From NCBI GenBank assembly GCA_949358305.1, contig OX442314.1, forward strand, positions 51,036,581 through 51,096,580: a stretch of DNA of 60,000 nucleotides, written 5' to 3'. Shown here in pieces: positions 48,608 through 59,023 of this stretch (positions are counted from its first letter, which is position 1; each line of letters opens with the position of its first letter). The translations under genes were made by a program, and so were the position numbers. Under the pieces are notes generated by a model. The model was not told the DNA's origin and made no database searches. It worked only from the letters and a program-made list of their open reading frames with translations. Source of the DNA: Strigamia acuminata. Taxonomy: Eukaryota > Arthropoda > Chilopoda > Geophilomorpha > Linotaeniidae.

Positions 48608-51540
48608 TCTTTTTCAGATTCCTGTCAGCGGTATCTCATGAGTGTGGTCAAGACCACGCACAAGCCAGGAGTGGGGAATTATTCGAAAACTTCTCCACTT
48701 CCTATAAACAAACAAACGTCAGGGTCACCTTAACCAACCACCGCCGCCTACAACTAGGTCAACCGTAATTTGCAAAAAGGTTCCAGTTCCCCTTCGGATG
48801 GAATGTCCAACCACCGGCCATGTGTTGGACCTTCGGGCGCCTTTACGGTGCTTCAAAGATCTACAAGGCTATTTTTAGTAATTTGGCAATGAGGTCTCTG
48901 GTGAAGACAAAAGGTATGCACCAGGGGTGTCATCCTGTTCTTTCATCAGAGTTCACGCTCTTAGGGTTAAAAGTCGATTGAACAGAAGAACTGCGAGGTC
49001 AATGGTTCAATACCCTGACTGCGTCATGCAAATCTGTCCCTTATTTAAAATGTACTATAAAGAATAAAACATAATAAATATATTACAAGATAGTTTAATT
49101 ATTGAGTAACAATAAAAACAACAACAAATTTTAGCTCTTCTCTGCGCCCCAAAATATAAAATTAGCGGTTAAACTTTGGTATTTTTAATCCACGCCCCAA
49201 AATAAAAAATTAGCGAACACTTTTTGGTATTTTTAATCCACGCCCCAAAAAATAAAAAATTAGCGAACACCTTTCCGGCATTTATCCACGCCCCAGAAGA
49301 TAGAAATGGGCGACTGGAAGTTTACTGACACTACCAAACTAACAAACACAATGCACGGTTTGTCTTTCCCTTCGTGTTCTAAATTATTCGCGCCAGAACC
49401 AAGTAGAAAAAACTGCGTATATCGATTTTTCGTGGCATTTTCTCATCGCGCCCCACAGCTTCGATGCTAAGGTCGTACGTTTTCCTTTGCGCTGGTGTAT
49501 ACATCTGCCACCAGTTTTAACCCCTGCTGAAAACGCTAAAATCGCGTATTTTAGGCTTCCTTTGGCATAGCTAGCTCAAGCACCAAATTCACACCCAAAA
49601 CACCATCAAGGTCGCGATAACCCTGATGAGGCAAAAAAATGACTCAGTCACCTCAGACAAAGAATGAAGAGAAATTGGCGACTGAATCTGGATTAGACCG
49701 GGCAGAGTACTGTTGAACACGGTTCAACGCCAGGATGTGTTAGGTCCACACCCCAGGAGTGTCACATTCCCAATCCAATCCGGATATGAAAATAGAGTAG
49801 AAATAGTATAAGAGAAAGGTTAGGAGAAAAATGCGGCGTGTATCACAAAATGATCCACACACAGCACATTGAAAACAAAGATAAAAAAGATGTTGGGCTG
49901 GATTCACGGTCTCTTTTCAAAGCCGTTAGCCACCCAATTCGTGTTTGCAAACATCCCACGCGCGGTCTGAAAGCAAACACCGTTAGGCTCGACACCCAAG
50001 CAGTCCCCTGCAAGGGCCGCCCTCCCCGCTATCCGAGACCCAATTTCGACAGAACGGCAGCAAAATTGACAAAGATGTGCCATAAGTGGCCACAAAAACA
50101 CAAAAAAGCCAAAGTCGTGCCAAACTGCTTCCACCAGTGCCCGGGACAGGGTTGGAAACCCAGTCTCCGTGTGCTCCAAGGAAGTACGTGCGCCTGTGAT
50201 TCAAAAGATTACTCAAACCGCTGAAACCAGGAATGTACCTCTGGCCAGTAATGAACAGAGCTTCCCTAGTTTGTACCAAACATAGTTCATTGTTGTCCGG
50301 ACGAGGCACAAGGCTGAACCGGGATATACTGCACCCAGCAGCATGAATGCCCACCACAACAACACCACAACTACACTTCCCGCCAAAAGAACACCCTCGG
50401 AAAAGGCACCAAATCGCCCGACCCTGAGAGAGAAATCAAGGAACCAAATCCACCAATTGTCCGGTGTGGTGCCTACCCTCTAAGACACTCAACAGCCACT
50501 CTCAATTGCCCTTGAGATGATGAAACAGATCAATACCAACATCCCAAACCACAAAATCTGAGCACCCTCAACTGGTCCCTCCCTCTATAGGTTGCACACC
50601 AAGAAATGAAAAATTATAAAATAATAAGAAATAATGGCATCAAGCTTATGTGCTGGTTGGTCATTGTCGCCCCAAGACGATTAAAGGAAACATCCAGGTC
50701 AACCCAAGCCAAAACCAAACACATAAACAAAACATACCTTCAAAATGATAAAAAAAAAATAAAAATGATACTAAACTAATGTGTTGGTCGGCTACTGCCA
50801 TTGCAAAGTGGACCTCAATTAGAACAAAAAAAACAAGTCAAACAAATCCTAGCCAGACCAACAAAAAGAAAAATTACCATAAAACAAAAGAAAATTGCAC
50901 AAATCCCCCAAAAATCTGAGCAATACCCAGCTCAAACCAAGGAAAAAATGTGGCAGAAGAAAAACAAATGTTTCCCAACCCGGCACCAAAATAGACACAC
51001 AGTGCAATTGAAAAATAAAGACAAAAGCACTGCGAGGTCAAGTCAGTACAGGGGGAGAAAAACACAAAAGATAAGACACAGTGACATGCACCCCTGTGAC
51101 TGACCGAGGGGTGAGCAAATCTCCCAAAGCCAATTAGAGAAACACATATCACAATGTTTTGGTTGGTTGCAGTGCGTCTGAAAAAATTAATTTCAGAGCC
51201 CCAACCACACCAGCACTGAGAAAAACACAATTCAACAACCTTCAAATGAAAAAGCACCCCGCCTCCCACAACTAAACCCACCAGGACCTAAAGTGGTAAA
51301 CAGAATACCCCCTCAATTCCGGTCATAAAAAAAGCAATTAACCCAAGTCCAAAACAAAGAAAAATAAAAAACAATACAATTGACCCCCGCCAAAAAATAA
51401 AGCAAAATGCACAAAAACCTGAAACAAATAGTAAAACAATACATGACAATGATAAAATTGAGACAAAAAGCTAACCACAATGAAACAAAGGGTTGAGCAC
51501 AAAGCAAAACAAAATGGCGGATCAAAAAAAAACTTTCCAA
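48608..51540 (-). other. E2 leader, non-coding
   Basis: Nearly 3 kb with only short open frames on either strand and no Gag features. It is A/C-rich on the plus strand between 50600 and 51540. Confidence 0.55.
49141..49300. repeat. Tandem repeat in E2 leader, ~58-bp unit x3
   Basis: ACGCCCCAAAATAAAAAATT followed by AGCGAACACTTTTTGGTATTTTTAATCC recurs three times with small changes. Confidence 0.85.
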
Positions 51541-51567
51541 GTTCAAATCTCGGACAGGGCCCTCAAT
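51541..51567 (-). promoter_or_regulatory. E2 primer-site region (tRNA-like, tentative)
   Basis: Next to the 5' LTR the plus strand reads like the 3' half of a tRNA: T-arm AAGTTCAAATCTCGG, then ACAGGGC, then CCTCA. The CCA end is imperfect, so the tRNA is not assigned. Confidence 0.4.
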
Positions 51568-52153
51568 TGTGACTGGTATGGTCTTGCCAATGTAACTAGG
51601 GGACTAATAACACTGGGTGGGGACGCATACATCACGTAATAATAACGAGACTCCCACAATATTGGTTGGTTGGCCTTTATTGTCGTTGTCTAGGGGTATG
51701 GGGAATCCCGCTACCCGTTGCAGGGGCGCCATGAAGGCGCGCCGCACCGGCAACCGACCCGTCACACACTGGGCAGAAGTCCAATGTGTGACGTGGTCGG
51801 TTCGACTTAACATTCATGTCGCGCTTACCTGCGACCCGCGTATCCGCTCATGGAGGCTGCACTACGGACTCCGCCATAGCACTGAGGATCAACGTGGTGA
51901 ATGGTGAGGAGTGTGGGGTTCAACCTGGGACACTTCTCGTCCCTCTCGCTGACTACTTCTCTTCTCTGGGAGCTGCTGCAGACACGTCCTTCTCAGGCCG
52001 TGTCCAACACTCAACTCTCTCACTCCCTCCTCACCACACCACTCCCCTCCCTCCTCCCCGGGCTAGGTCAATCACCCACAAGGGGTTGACCTTTGGGGCC
52101 GTATGGTGGTGTGTGGCAGTGCCGCAGGTCACCCAGGTGGCCTGACGGTCACA
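51568..52153 (-). repeat. E2 5' LTR
   Basis: 586 bp, nearly identical to 39631-40213, followed by the AGTT duplication. Confidence 0.95.
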
Positions 52154-52517
52154 AGTTACTTAACTGTCCAAATTAATAAAAGTTTGCATTTGAAACCATA
52201 AATAGAGTTTCTTCTTTCCTATTACAACCCAAACAAAAACAGATTATGTGGGTAGCCATTAAAGGCATAAATCCCACGTAACAATATTTATCGAAATCGT
52301 TCCCATTTCGGTGTTTCTCGTCTTGGAACAATCTCCCCATCGAGCTTCGTTCTTCCGCCCTTGACTGTTCTTCAGCTATGTGTGTGTCTCATTGCCGTCA
52401 TTTCCATCGGCGCCTACATTGTCACTTATTATTTGTTGAATAATTATTCATCACACTTGTATCTCATTTCTTTTTACTCCTTTGGAGTGCGATTAAATAA
52501 ATAAATAAATAAATAAA
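52154..52517. other. Right flank of E2, no gene seen
   Basis: AT-rich; ends in an (AAAT)n microsatellite at about 52493-52520. Confidence 0.5.
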
Positions 52518-52750
52518 TAATAAGGCAGAGTTTGTTGTGTATTAGTTTAGTAGATACGTACTCCGTACTATGTAGAGCGGTTTAATGCCGCCGCACAATA
52601 ACAAGAATAAATTCATTTCTAAGTATTGAGTATTAAGTATTGAGAAAACAATTGCGTTTTTTTTTTTTTTTTTGCAAAATAATTAAATTATTCATGTTAT
52701 TCGGTTTGTTTTTGGCATTTCTCTAAAAACGTGTTTTCAAAATTGATAGA
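52518..52750 (+). repeat. Dispersed repeat R230, copy 2
   Basis: Same ordered blocks as 23517-23752, including TAGAGCGGTTTAATGCCGCC. Confidence 0.85.
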
Positions 52751-53339
52751 TTAGATAAATGGGCCTCGAGATCTTTGAAAAGGTGGTTTGGGTCATTGAT
52801 GTTAAAACCCCCTTTCTAACCAGCAACGCGGCAACAATGGTCGAAAAACAACTTTCCGCTCAGTTCTCATTCTCGATTAGTTTTCACAGTAATCTGGCCA
52901 AGCTGTTTCCTGTTGCATCGCACCAAGTCCCATCTTTGCGTGCTATTAAGCTCGACCCAGATATCGAGGAATGACGAGCACATGGCACATGGCAAGCGAC
53001 TGCAAAACCCCGACAATCTGTTTCAATTGTGTGGTGTATTGACACCACAAGGAATTTATGCAGGCTTTATTGCATTGAAATAGTACATTGTATTGCCAAT
53101 AATACAAGGTACAAAGCAGCATGCAGCTTCCATCTTTTTCCCCTAGTGACAGTTGGTCAGGTTACATGGTAATAAAACATCCACTTCTATTAGAGAAGTA
53201 GAGAAGAAAGTTTAGGCAGAACATCTAGACTTGTTTATTTCCTATCCAAGGGGGCAAGGATGGGAAAAATTGCAAAGGAAATGGACCCAAGGCAGAATAC
53301 CAAGCGTGGTAAGGAGGCAGGCAGAGGAAATCAAAAACC

Positions 53340-53810
53340 AAAGGAAACGTGCGCGATCCAGGTTTTGGACCAAAGAACTCGATCCCCAGAGCTCACCGCT
53401 GTGGTGGAGGACCTTTGGTCCTGGGCAATGAATGCAGACATAACAGTCATCGCAGAGCATATTCCCGGCACGAAAAACTGCCTTGCAGATGCAGCCTCTC
53501 GAGGTAGTGTTTTTGACTTAGGCGACTGGAAGCTTTGAAGCCACTGTTTTTTGGCCATAAGTAATATATGTGGCCCCTTCAGAATGAACTTGTTTGCATC
53601 CATGAATAATTTTCAATTAAATCAATATTTCAGTTGGAGACCCGATCCCTCTGCTTTGGCGTTTAATGCCCTCATCCAAGACTGGGGTTAGGGTATTCCT
53701 AACGCTTTTCCATCCTTTTCATTGATTTCCTCATGTTTGCAAAGGCTAAAATATTCTTCTTCTCAACAGGAAGCCATCTCACAGACATTCTAAGGCTGGA
53801 ATGAAATTTG
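53340..53810 (+). pseudogene. DIRS-type retroelement RT/RNase H fossil
   Basis: One frame reads ELTAVVEDLWSWAMNADITV then AEHIPGTKNCLADAASR, the RNase H end typical of DIRS/Ngaro tyrosine-recombinase retroelements (AEHIPGxxNxxAD). After a TGA (53536) the same frame continues with GPFRMNLFASMNNFQLNQYF and SWRPDPSALAFNALIQDW, the family's LFAS...SWRPDP block. A TAG then follows near 53686. Two or more stops make it dead. The 5' RT part and the recombinase are not recognisable here. Confidence 0.82.
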
Positions 53811-53862
53811 TGAGTTTTTCTGTTGGCAAAATTTCCGAGGGCAGAAACCACAGCAAAGTGTG

Positions 53863-54050
53863 TGTGAGTCTATTACGATGCGACACAGGTTAAGGTAAAG
53901 GTAAGACTAGTTTATTTCGATAAATTCAATATGGCGTACAGTGGGGATTAGCAGGAGCCAATCCGTTAACCCCTTACAAGACGGGACGCCCCCTTACGGT
54001 AGGGAGGCTGACAACGGACAGGGGACGGATTCCGGTGTCCGGGAGTCACA
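53863..54050 (-). repeat. E3 3' LTR
   Basis: The Gag-protease frame runs into it and stops at 53966, so the last 28 codons are LTR-encoded. Confidence 0.93.
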
Positions 54051-55438
54051 CGCCCCCCCAGAAAAGAGCAATCGTCCCTTGATTGCAATTTTGCGAAAAA
54101 GGAGTCAGACGAGCGTGCGGATGGTACGGGCCGGCGTGATTTTTCGATTACCTCGAATGGCTTAGAAGAGATTGGATGCAGAGCGAGGGGACGGGAAAAC
54201 GTTTTCTTCGAGTCCGGATACGCACCTTCGTCCTTTGCGTCGTCACGTAAAGCACCGCAGCGTTGCTTGGGAGCGAGGCGATGGCTGCGAACAACCGGAA
54301 TGGCGAGCACTGTCCTTGCTGTGTGCCCCTCGATGTTGTTTTCAACGATAGGTGCGTCATCAGAAATAGAGAAGTCGCACTCGACGTCGGAACTCGGTCC
54401 AGGAGGTGCGCTGACAGCAAGGGTGACAAAATTGCACATACGAACCTCGTTAGATGCGTCCTTCTGTCTGATGAAATTGGCCAACTTCGTACGCCGACAT
54501 TCCTTGTTTATGGTGATAGTGCCGCCCGATTCGGTGCACCACGACATGTGTTCGCCGTAGCGGAACGGTGTGCCCAACAGCATCTCGTACGGAGACTCGT
54601 CCAGCACGGCGACGTCGTTCACTCGAAATTGTTCGTTCCCGATGGTAATGTTCACCGAGGTGTAACCGACAGGAGTCGCGGAACCGTTCAGGCCGTTCAG
54701 GCGGTTGTTTGAGACGTTCGGGCGGATCTGCGACTTATCCAAAACACAATCGCTGCGAATCAGGCAAACGTTCGCCCCTTGATCGAAAATTGTTTCGACC
54801 GTGCGTTGCGCTTCTGCCACGTATACGTCGACAATCGAGAATCCGGTGCTCGGATATTTCGAGTAAAATGTGCATAAAACGAGCGGATTGGGCTTAGCGG
54901 CAGTGGGGTCGGACGTCCTGGGCCGCGGACAAGTGTGTGTGGTGTGGCCCCATGCTTGGCAACAGTAGCACTGCGTTTTCGTGATGTCGTCGCCGCGTTG
55001 GAAATCATTCGAGTTGGTACGATTCGAACCGGTGCTCCTCGACTGGTCGGCTGGCGGTTCTGGTGCTCGTCCGTGGCCGGCGACGAAAGGCAACTTCGGG
55101 GCGAAAGGGACCGCGGCGCTCGGTCGCGACGACATATTATCGAGCGCGCGAATATACTTGATGACGGCAGGAATCGGCCAATCCTTCGTAATGAAAAGAC
55201 TATTTCTCGTATTATAGTTCGCTACGCCCTCGAGAACCATGAGGACAATATCTTCGGACTGGACTGGGAAATTGCGTTTGGTGGAGTCGATCAACGCGAA
55301 TTTGGCGACGGCGTAATCGATTAACGACTCGTCCTTCTTCTGTGTGCACGTGGTCATGCGGTCCTTCCACTGGGTCCACGTTTCGTTCGCGCCGAAGAAC
55401 TCGGTGATTGAGTGTTCCCATTCGGCCCAGGTGTCGAT
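53966..55438 (-). pseudogene. gag-pro: E3 Gag C-terminal half and protease (frame cut by MITE)
   Basis: Residues after the MITE junction: capsid C-terminal segment (WAEWEHSITEFFGANETWTQ), CCHC knuckle CYCCQAWGHTTHTC, then a retropepsin-like fold with TIFDQGANVCLI and YEMLLGTPF. The triplet is DQG in place of D(S/T)G. The tail after the protease is basic and ends inside the 3' LTR. The open frame extends upstream to 55501 only by running into MITE sequence. Confidence 0.85.
54051..54060 (-). promoter_or_regulatory. E3 polypurine tract
   Basis: Minus-strand TGGGGGGGCG directly before the 3' LTR. Confidence 0.7.
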
Positions 55439-55923
55439 TAGGGATGAGAACGGGACCAATTTTTGAGTCCCGTCCCGTCCCGTGTCCCGAAAATTTTGCA
55501 TTTTTCGGGTCCCGTCCCGTCCCGTGTACTGAAAATTTCAATTTTTGGTTTCCGTCCCGTCCCGTGTCCCGAAATTTTAAATTTTTCGGGTCCCGAACCG
55601 TCCCGTGTCCCAAAGTTTTCACTTTTTCCGGGCCCAAAAAACACGCGTATTATGTAAAATACGCATTTTATGTCGTAATACACACGTATTACGTCATAAT
55701 ACACCTGTTTCACGACGTAATACACACGTTTTACGTCTTATTACGGCGAATTACGTAATACACACGTAATATACAAGTCCCGTCCCGTCCCGAATCCCGT
55801 GGAATACCGTTTCACCCAGTCCCGTCCCGTCCCGAATCCCGTGAAGTATGTTTCACCCAGTCCCGTCCCGTCCCGAATCCCGCTACGGGACCGGGACCAT
55901 TCCCGGTCCCGTTCTCATCCCTA
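55439..55923. mobile_element. hAT-like MITE inserted in E3 gag
   Basis: Perfect terminal inverted repeats TAGGGATGAGAACGGGACC and GGTCCCGTTCTCATCCCTA, flanked by the 8-bp duplication GTGTCGAT (55431-55438, 55924-55931). The interior is built from repeated CCCGTCCCGTGTCCCGAAAA-type units and TTACGTAATACACACG-type units. Insertion plus duplication is 493 bp, not a multiple of three, so it breaks the Gag frame. Confidence 0.95.
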
Positions 55924-55931
55924 GTGTCGAT

Positions 55932-56444
55932 GGCTTCGCCCTGCATCGTGTACCAGTGCGAAGCCTGGTCGCGTAACAATCCGTTCGCCTGGATGAGCTT
56001 GGTTTCCTCCGTCCATCCGCCGATTTTTGCGGCTCTGTTAATGCGGCGAATAAATTGCCACACGTCGTCAGTTTTGGAGCCGGTGAAGGGCTGCAAAAAC
56101 TTTGCGGCGTGCAAGCCGTGTTTCACCTGCATCACGGGGATAGCGACGATCGGGGCAGCGGCTGGAAGAGGCGGCGGGTCTGGAGTGTTCAATATCTTAG
56201 CGGCCAGAAGAGCGACGACGGCTTTCAAGTCCGTCATATCGAGCGCGAGATTCGGAACCGGAACCGGGTTGACAGGCAGCTGCAGCGCGGCGGCCGCACG
56301 TCTTTCGAGATTGTCGGCGACCAGCGCGTCGGTCATTGCCTGTTTCGATGCGCCGACAGGCAAAGGGATCGCGCGTACGTCAACTTCGGCGCGTAATTCT
56401 TCGGCAGAACACCGCAGCAGAAGACCGGCGTTCGTAGCAAACAA
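55932..56444 (-). pseudogene. gag: E3 Gag N-terminal half
   Basis: ATG at 56444 (MFATNAGLLLRCSAEELRAE). An N-terminal SAP-like helical segment is followed by a Pro-rich linker and the start of the capsid core (WQFIRRINRAAKIGGWTEET, LRDQASHWYTM). The frame meets the MITE at 55923 and ends in MITE sequence. Confidence 0.82.
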
Positions 56445-56624
56445 AAAGTTCGTTTCGTCCGTTTCGTTCGTTCGTATCGTTTTTGTTACGTCGTCTCGTT
56501 CGTCTCGTTCCGTTCGTACCGTGTTTGTTACCGCGCACGTGTCGTTCGTTTCGTTCGTTTTTCTTCGTTCGTTCGTTTCGTTCGTTCGTTTCGTTCGTTA
56601 ATCAGTCATAATTTGTAGGTAAAA

Positions 56625-56639
56625 CTGTCAACTGCGCCA
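56625..56639 (-). promoter_or_regulatory. E3 primer binding site
   Basis: One base after the 5' LTR the minus strand reads TGGCGCAGTTGACAG, a tRNA-3'-end complement by shape; the tRNA is not assigned. Confidence 0.6.
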
Positions 56640-56827
56640 TGTGAGTCTATTACGATGCGACACAGGTTAAGGTAAAGGTAAGACTAGTTTATTTCGATAA
56701 ATTCAATATGGCGTACAGTGGGGATTAGCGGAAGCCAATCCGTTAACCCCTTACAAGACGAGACGCCCCCTTACGGTAGGGAGGCTGACAACGGACAGGG
56801 GACGGATTCCGGTGTCCGGGAGTCACA
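56640..56827 (-). repeat. E3 5' LTR
   Basis: 188 bp; GTGTG duplication follows at 56828-56832. Confidence 0.93.
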
Positions 56828-56832
56828 GTGTG

Positions 56833-57866
56833 CTTATGATTACTATGCTTAAGGAATGAAGTGTAGACATTGTTATGACTTTTCGCCAACAACAGAAAAA
56901 AAAACAAGAGAAGGAATTGCCCCAAATGTAAATCAAAAATTAAATTAAATTACACTAGCTGAGTGATAGATAGCATTACATTTGCGGTGACCCTGTAGTC
57001 ACTGAAGAGTTAAAATATTAGAATTGTGTTTTATTTTTTCCCTTTTCAAAATTATTTCTGTTATATTTTATTTCATGTTGCCGAACATTTTCTTTTGTGA
57101 AATATCGCCAAGACGGCATATTTCAACGATCACGATCACGTACGCCAAACGCGATCGTGTTTTGAGCCGTTTACTCGCAATAGGAGTGCCTACACGTGGT
57201 TTCTGATCAATAGAGACTGGATATATATTTGAAATAAAATTCATGTTATGCACATAAAATATGCGCTTAAAAAGTCATTTTATGTGAAAAAAAAGAGTAA
57301 AATATGCAAAATAAAATAGTTTATTTCAGTGAAATCATTTGTTGCAATAACAAATCAGAGCCATTTCTAAGTGTTGTGTGGTAAAATTATGGCGCTTGTC
57401 AGTAAGCACAGACTTAAATTGTGAAAAAAACCGTTCAGATCAGATAAATGTAAGTTAGATTGAGCGGAAGTGACTTTTCGCTTGTTCGTAACATGTCCAA
57501 CGGTTTTAACATGCTGTTTAACTTGCGATTTCTGTGGTGGCTTACCGCTTGCGCCAATCGCAGCCGAACAAACAACACAGAAAATGAAATCACATTCAAC
57601 TCGTATGTGCTTTTATCTATTTCAGTTACGAACGAGTTTAATTGTTTCCGTGTAGATCTCGAACTAACAACTTTCGGCATTGTTGTAAATGAAATGTAAT
57701 ACAATGTCAGTATTTAAATACAGAAAAGGCCTACACGTAAGCAAAACGTATCATGTACGGTGGTACGTATCATTTTCGTAGCACAAAAACGGCAAAATAT
57801 GCATTTATTTCCGATTTTTGGAAAATATGCATTTATAGCCGATTTTGGCTTTATATTGAATATAAA
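56833..57866. other. Intergenic, no gene seen
   Basis: AT-rich. The overlapping 60-90-codon frames at 57435-57704 on both strands have no recognisable domain. A short ATATGCATTTAT duplication lies near 57797-57833. Confidence 0.5.
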
Positions 57867-57868
57867 TA

Positions 57869-58129
57869 CCGTACCGCCCCGTTTAAACGCCCGGGCGTTT
57901 AATTTTTTTTTTCAGCCGTTTCCCCGGCGCCAATTTGAAACCCGGCGCTAAATTGAACCCGGCGCATAACCGAAAATTCGCCGATTTTTCGCAAAAAAAG
58001 GCGATTTTTCGGCAAAAAACCGGCGCTTATACGAAGCCGGCGCCAATTAAGTGAACTGCCGCTGACTGCCCGGCGCTAAAACGGGGCCGGCGCTTTATTG
58101 AACCCGGGCATTTAAACGGGGCGGTACGG
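57869..58129. mobile_element. TA-flanked MITE, 261 bp
   Basis: Termini CCGTACCGCCCCGTTTAAAC and its complement, inverted over about 27 bp with one mismatch, TA on both sides. The interior has GGCGC-rich repeats. Tc1/mariner- or pogo-like by TSD. Confidence 0.85.
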
Positions 58130-58131
58130 TA

Positions 58132-58869
58132 TATTCCATTGATTTATGCATTTATCCGGTCTCTAGTCATTAACCTTTTTAATTAGATTGGGTTAGATTT
58201 GTTGTCACTCAACCTGGCCTCAGCTCACCACTTGGGAATGCAGCTGAGGCCAATTATCAGATTAGTGTTGCTCCAATAGGAGCATTTCTTGTAAATAGTT
58301 TTTGTGAGACAATAAACTTGACCCCAGTGAACATACAAATTTCATGGTGGAAGCACGCTGCAGATTTATTTCAAAATACACATTTATACTTACAAATAAG
58401 CCAGAGACACTTTAGAAATACCAACTAAAAGCGTTTGGAATCAACATGGACATATCATAAAAACTTGATTTCATTCTGCACAATCTTCTATTTCTTCTAG
58501 TCTTGTCCCAAATTACTGTTAATCAGCCCATCATTTCTTCCAGCACTGTTTAGAAACTCCTAAATTGGCAAATAATCACGTGTGGTAAATGCTGCATCAT
58601 TCATATTAGAATGCAGTCTTACAATACCTCAATCAGAAAACCAGAGCTCTCTTCTAGCTAGTTTGTGGCTTAATATAAGACCAACAAACTACCCAGGGGT
58701 GACCACGAGGAGGTAGAGAGTTGGATTTTACACCCCCAAATTCAAAATTTGAAAACTTAATTATAAAGAGGTAAAAAAAAATAATTATACAACATTTGCA
58801 AATAAATGTTGTTAACTTATGGCTTGTCTAATTTTTAACATATCATAATAGTACCTTTAAAGAAAAAAC
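58132..58869. other. Intergenic, no gene seen
   Basis: AT-rich, no coding frame above background. Confidence 0.5.
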
Positions 58870-58936
58870 ACTAGGGGGATGACCCCTATATAAGGGCTAC
58901 GAAGAGAGCCAATCCCCAGTCTAATTTTTACTAGTC
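58870..58936 (+). promoter_or_regulatory. Promoter-like repeat upstream of E4 ORF (copy 2)
   Basis: CCTATATAAGG at about 58883-58893 followed by GGCTACGAAGAGAGCCAATC; shared with 6880-6945. The distance to the ORF (about 130 bp) fits a core promoter. Confidence 0.6.
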
Positions 58937-59023
58937 CACCACGCGGTCGCCAAATTTTTTTTGGGCCTTTATCGCGTTTTTGTGTAAGTTTTTCATCGTT
59001 TTTTTGCGCTTTATTCAACTTCT

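Larger units (their letters stand above)
39631..52153 (-). mobile_element. E2: complete but apparently non-autonomous gypsy-like LTR element, 12,523 bp
   Basis: LTRs of 583 and 586 bp (39631-40213, 51568-52153), TGTGAC...GTCACA, flanked by AGTT (39627-39630 and 52154-52157). By eye the LTRs differ by four substitutions and one 3-bp indel. The minus-strand interior holds a 3-kb leader, a protease ORF, an RT/RNase H ORF that stops in the integrase zinc domain, a 2.4-kb gap and a long 3' ORF. No Gag core or zinc knuckle is recognised. Catalytic residues of PR, RT and RNase H are changed (see CDS entries). Confidence 0.93.
53863..56827 (-). mobile_element. E3: short LTR element with Gag and protease only, 2965 bp
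   Basis: 188-bp LTRs (53863-54050, 56640-56827), TGTGAGTC...GAGTCACA, three differences by eye, flanked by the 5-bp duplication GTGTG. Minus-strand interior: primer site, Gag N-terminal part, a MITE insertion, then Gag C-terminal part with zinc knuckle and protease. There is no RT, RNase H or integrase, so it is non-autonomous, like TR-GAG elements described in plants. Without the MITE and its duplication the element would be about 2.47 kb. Confidence 0.92.

Noticed and set aside
49838-50357. Open frames of 91-128 codons in the E2 leader
   Set aside because: Overlap on both strands, with no domain or coding bias.
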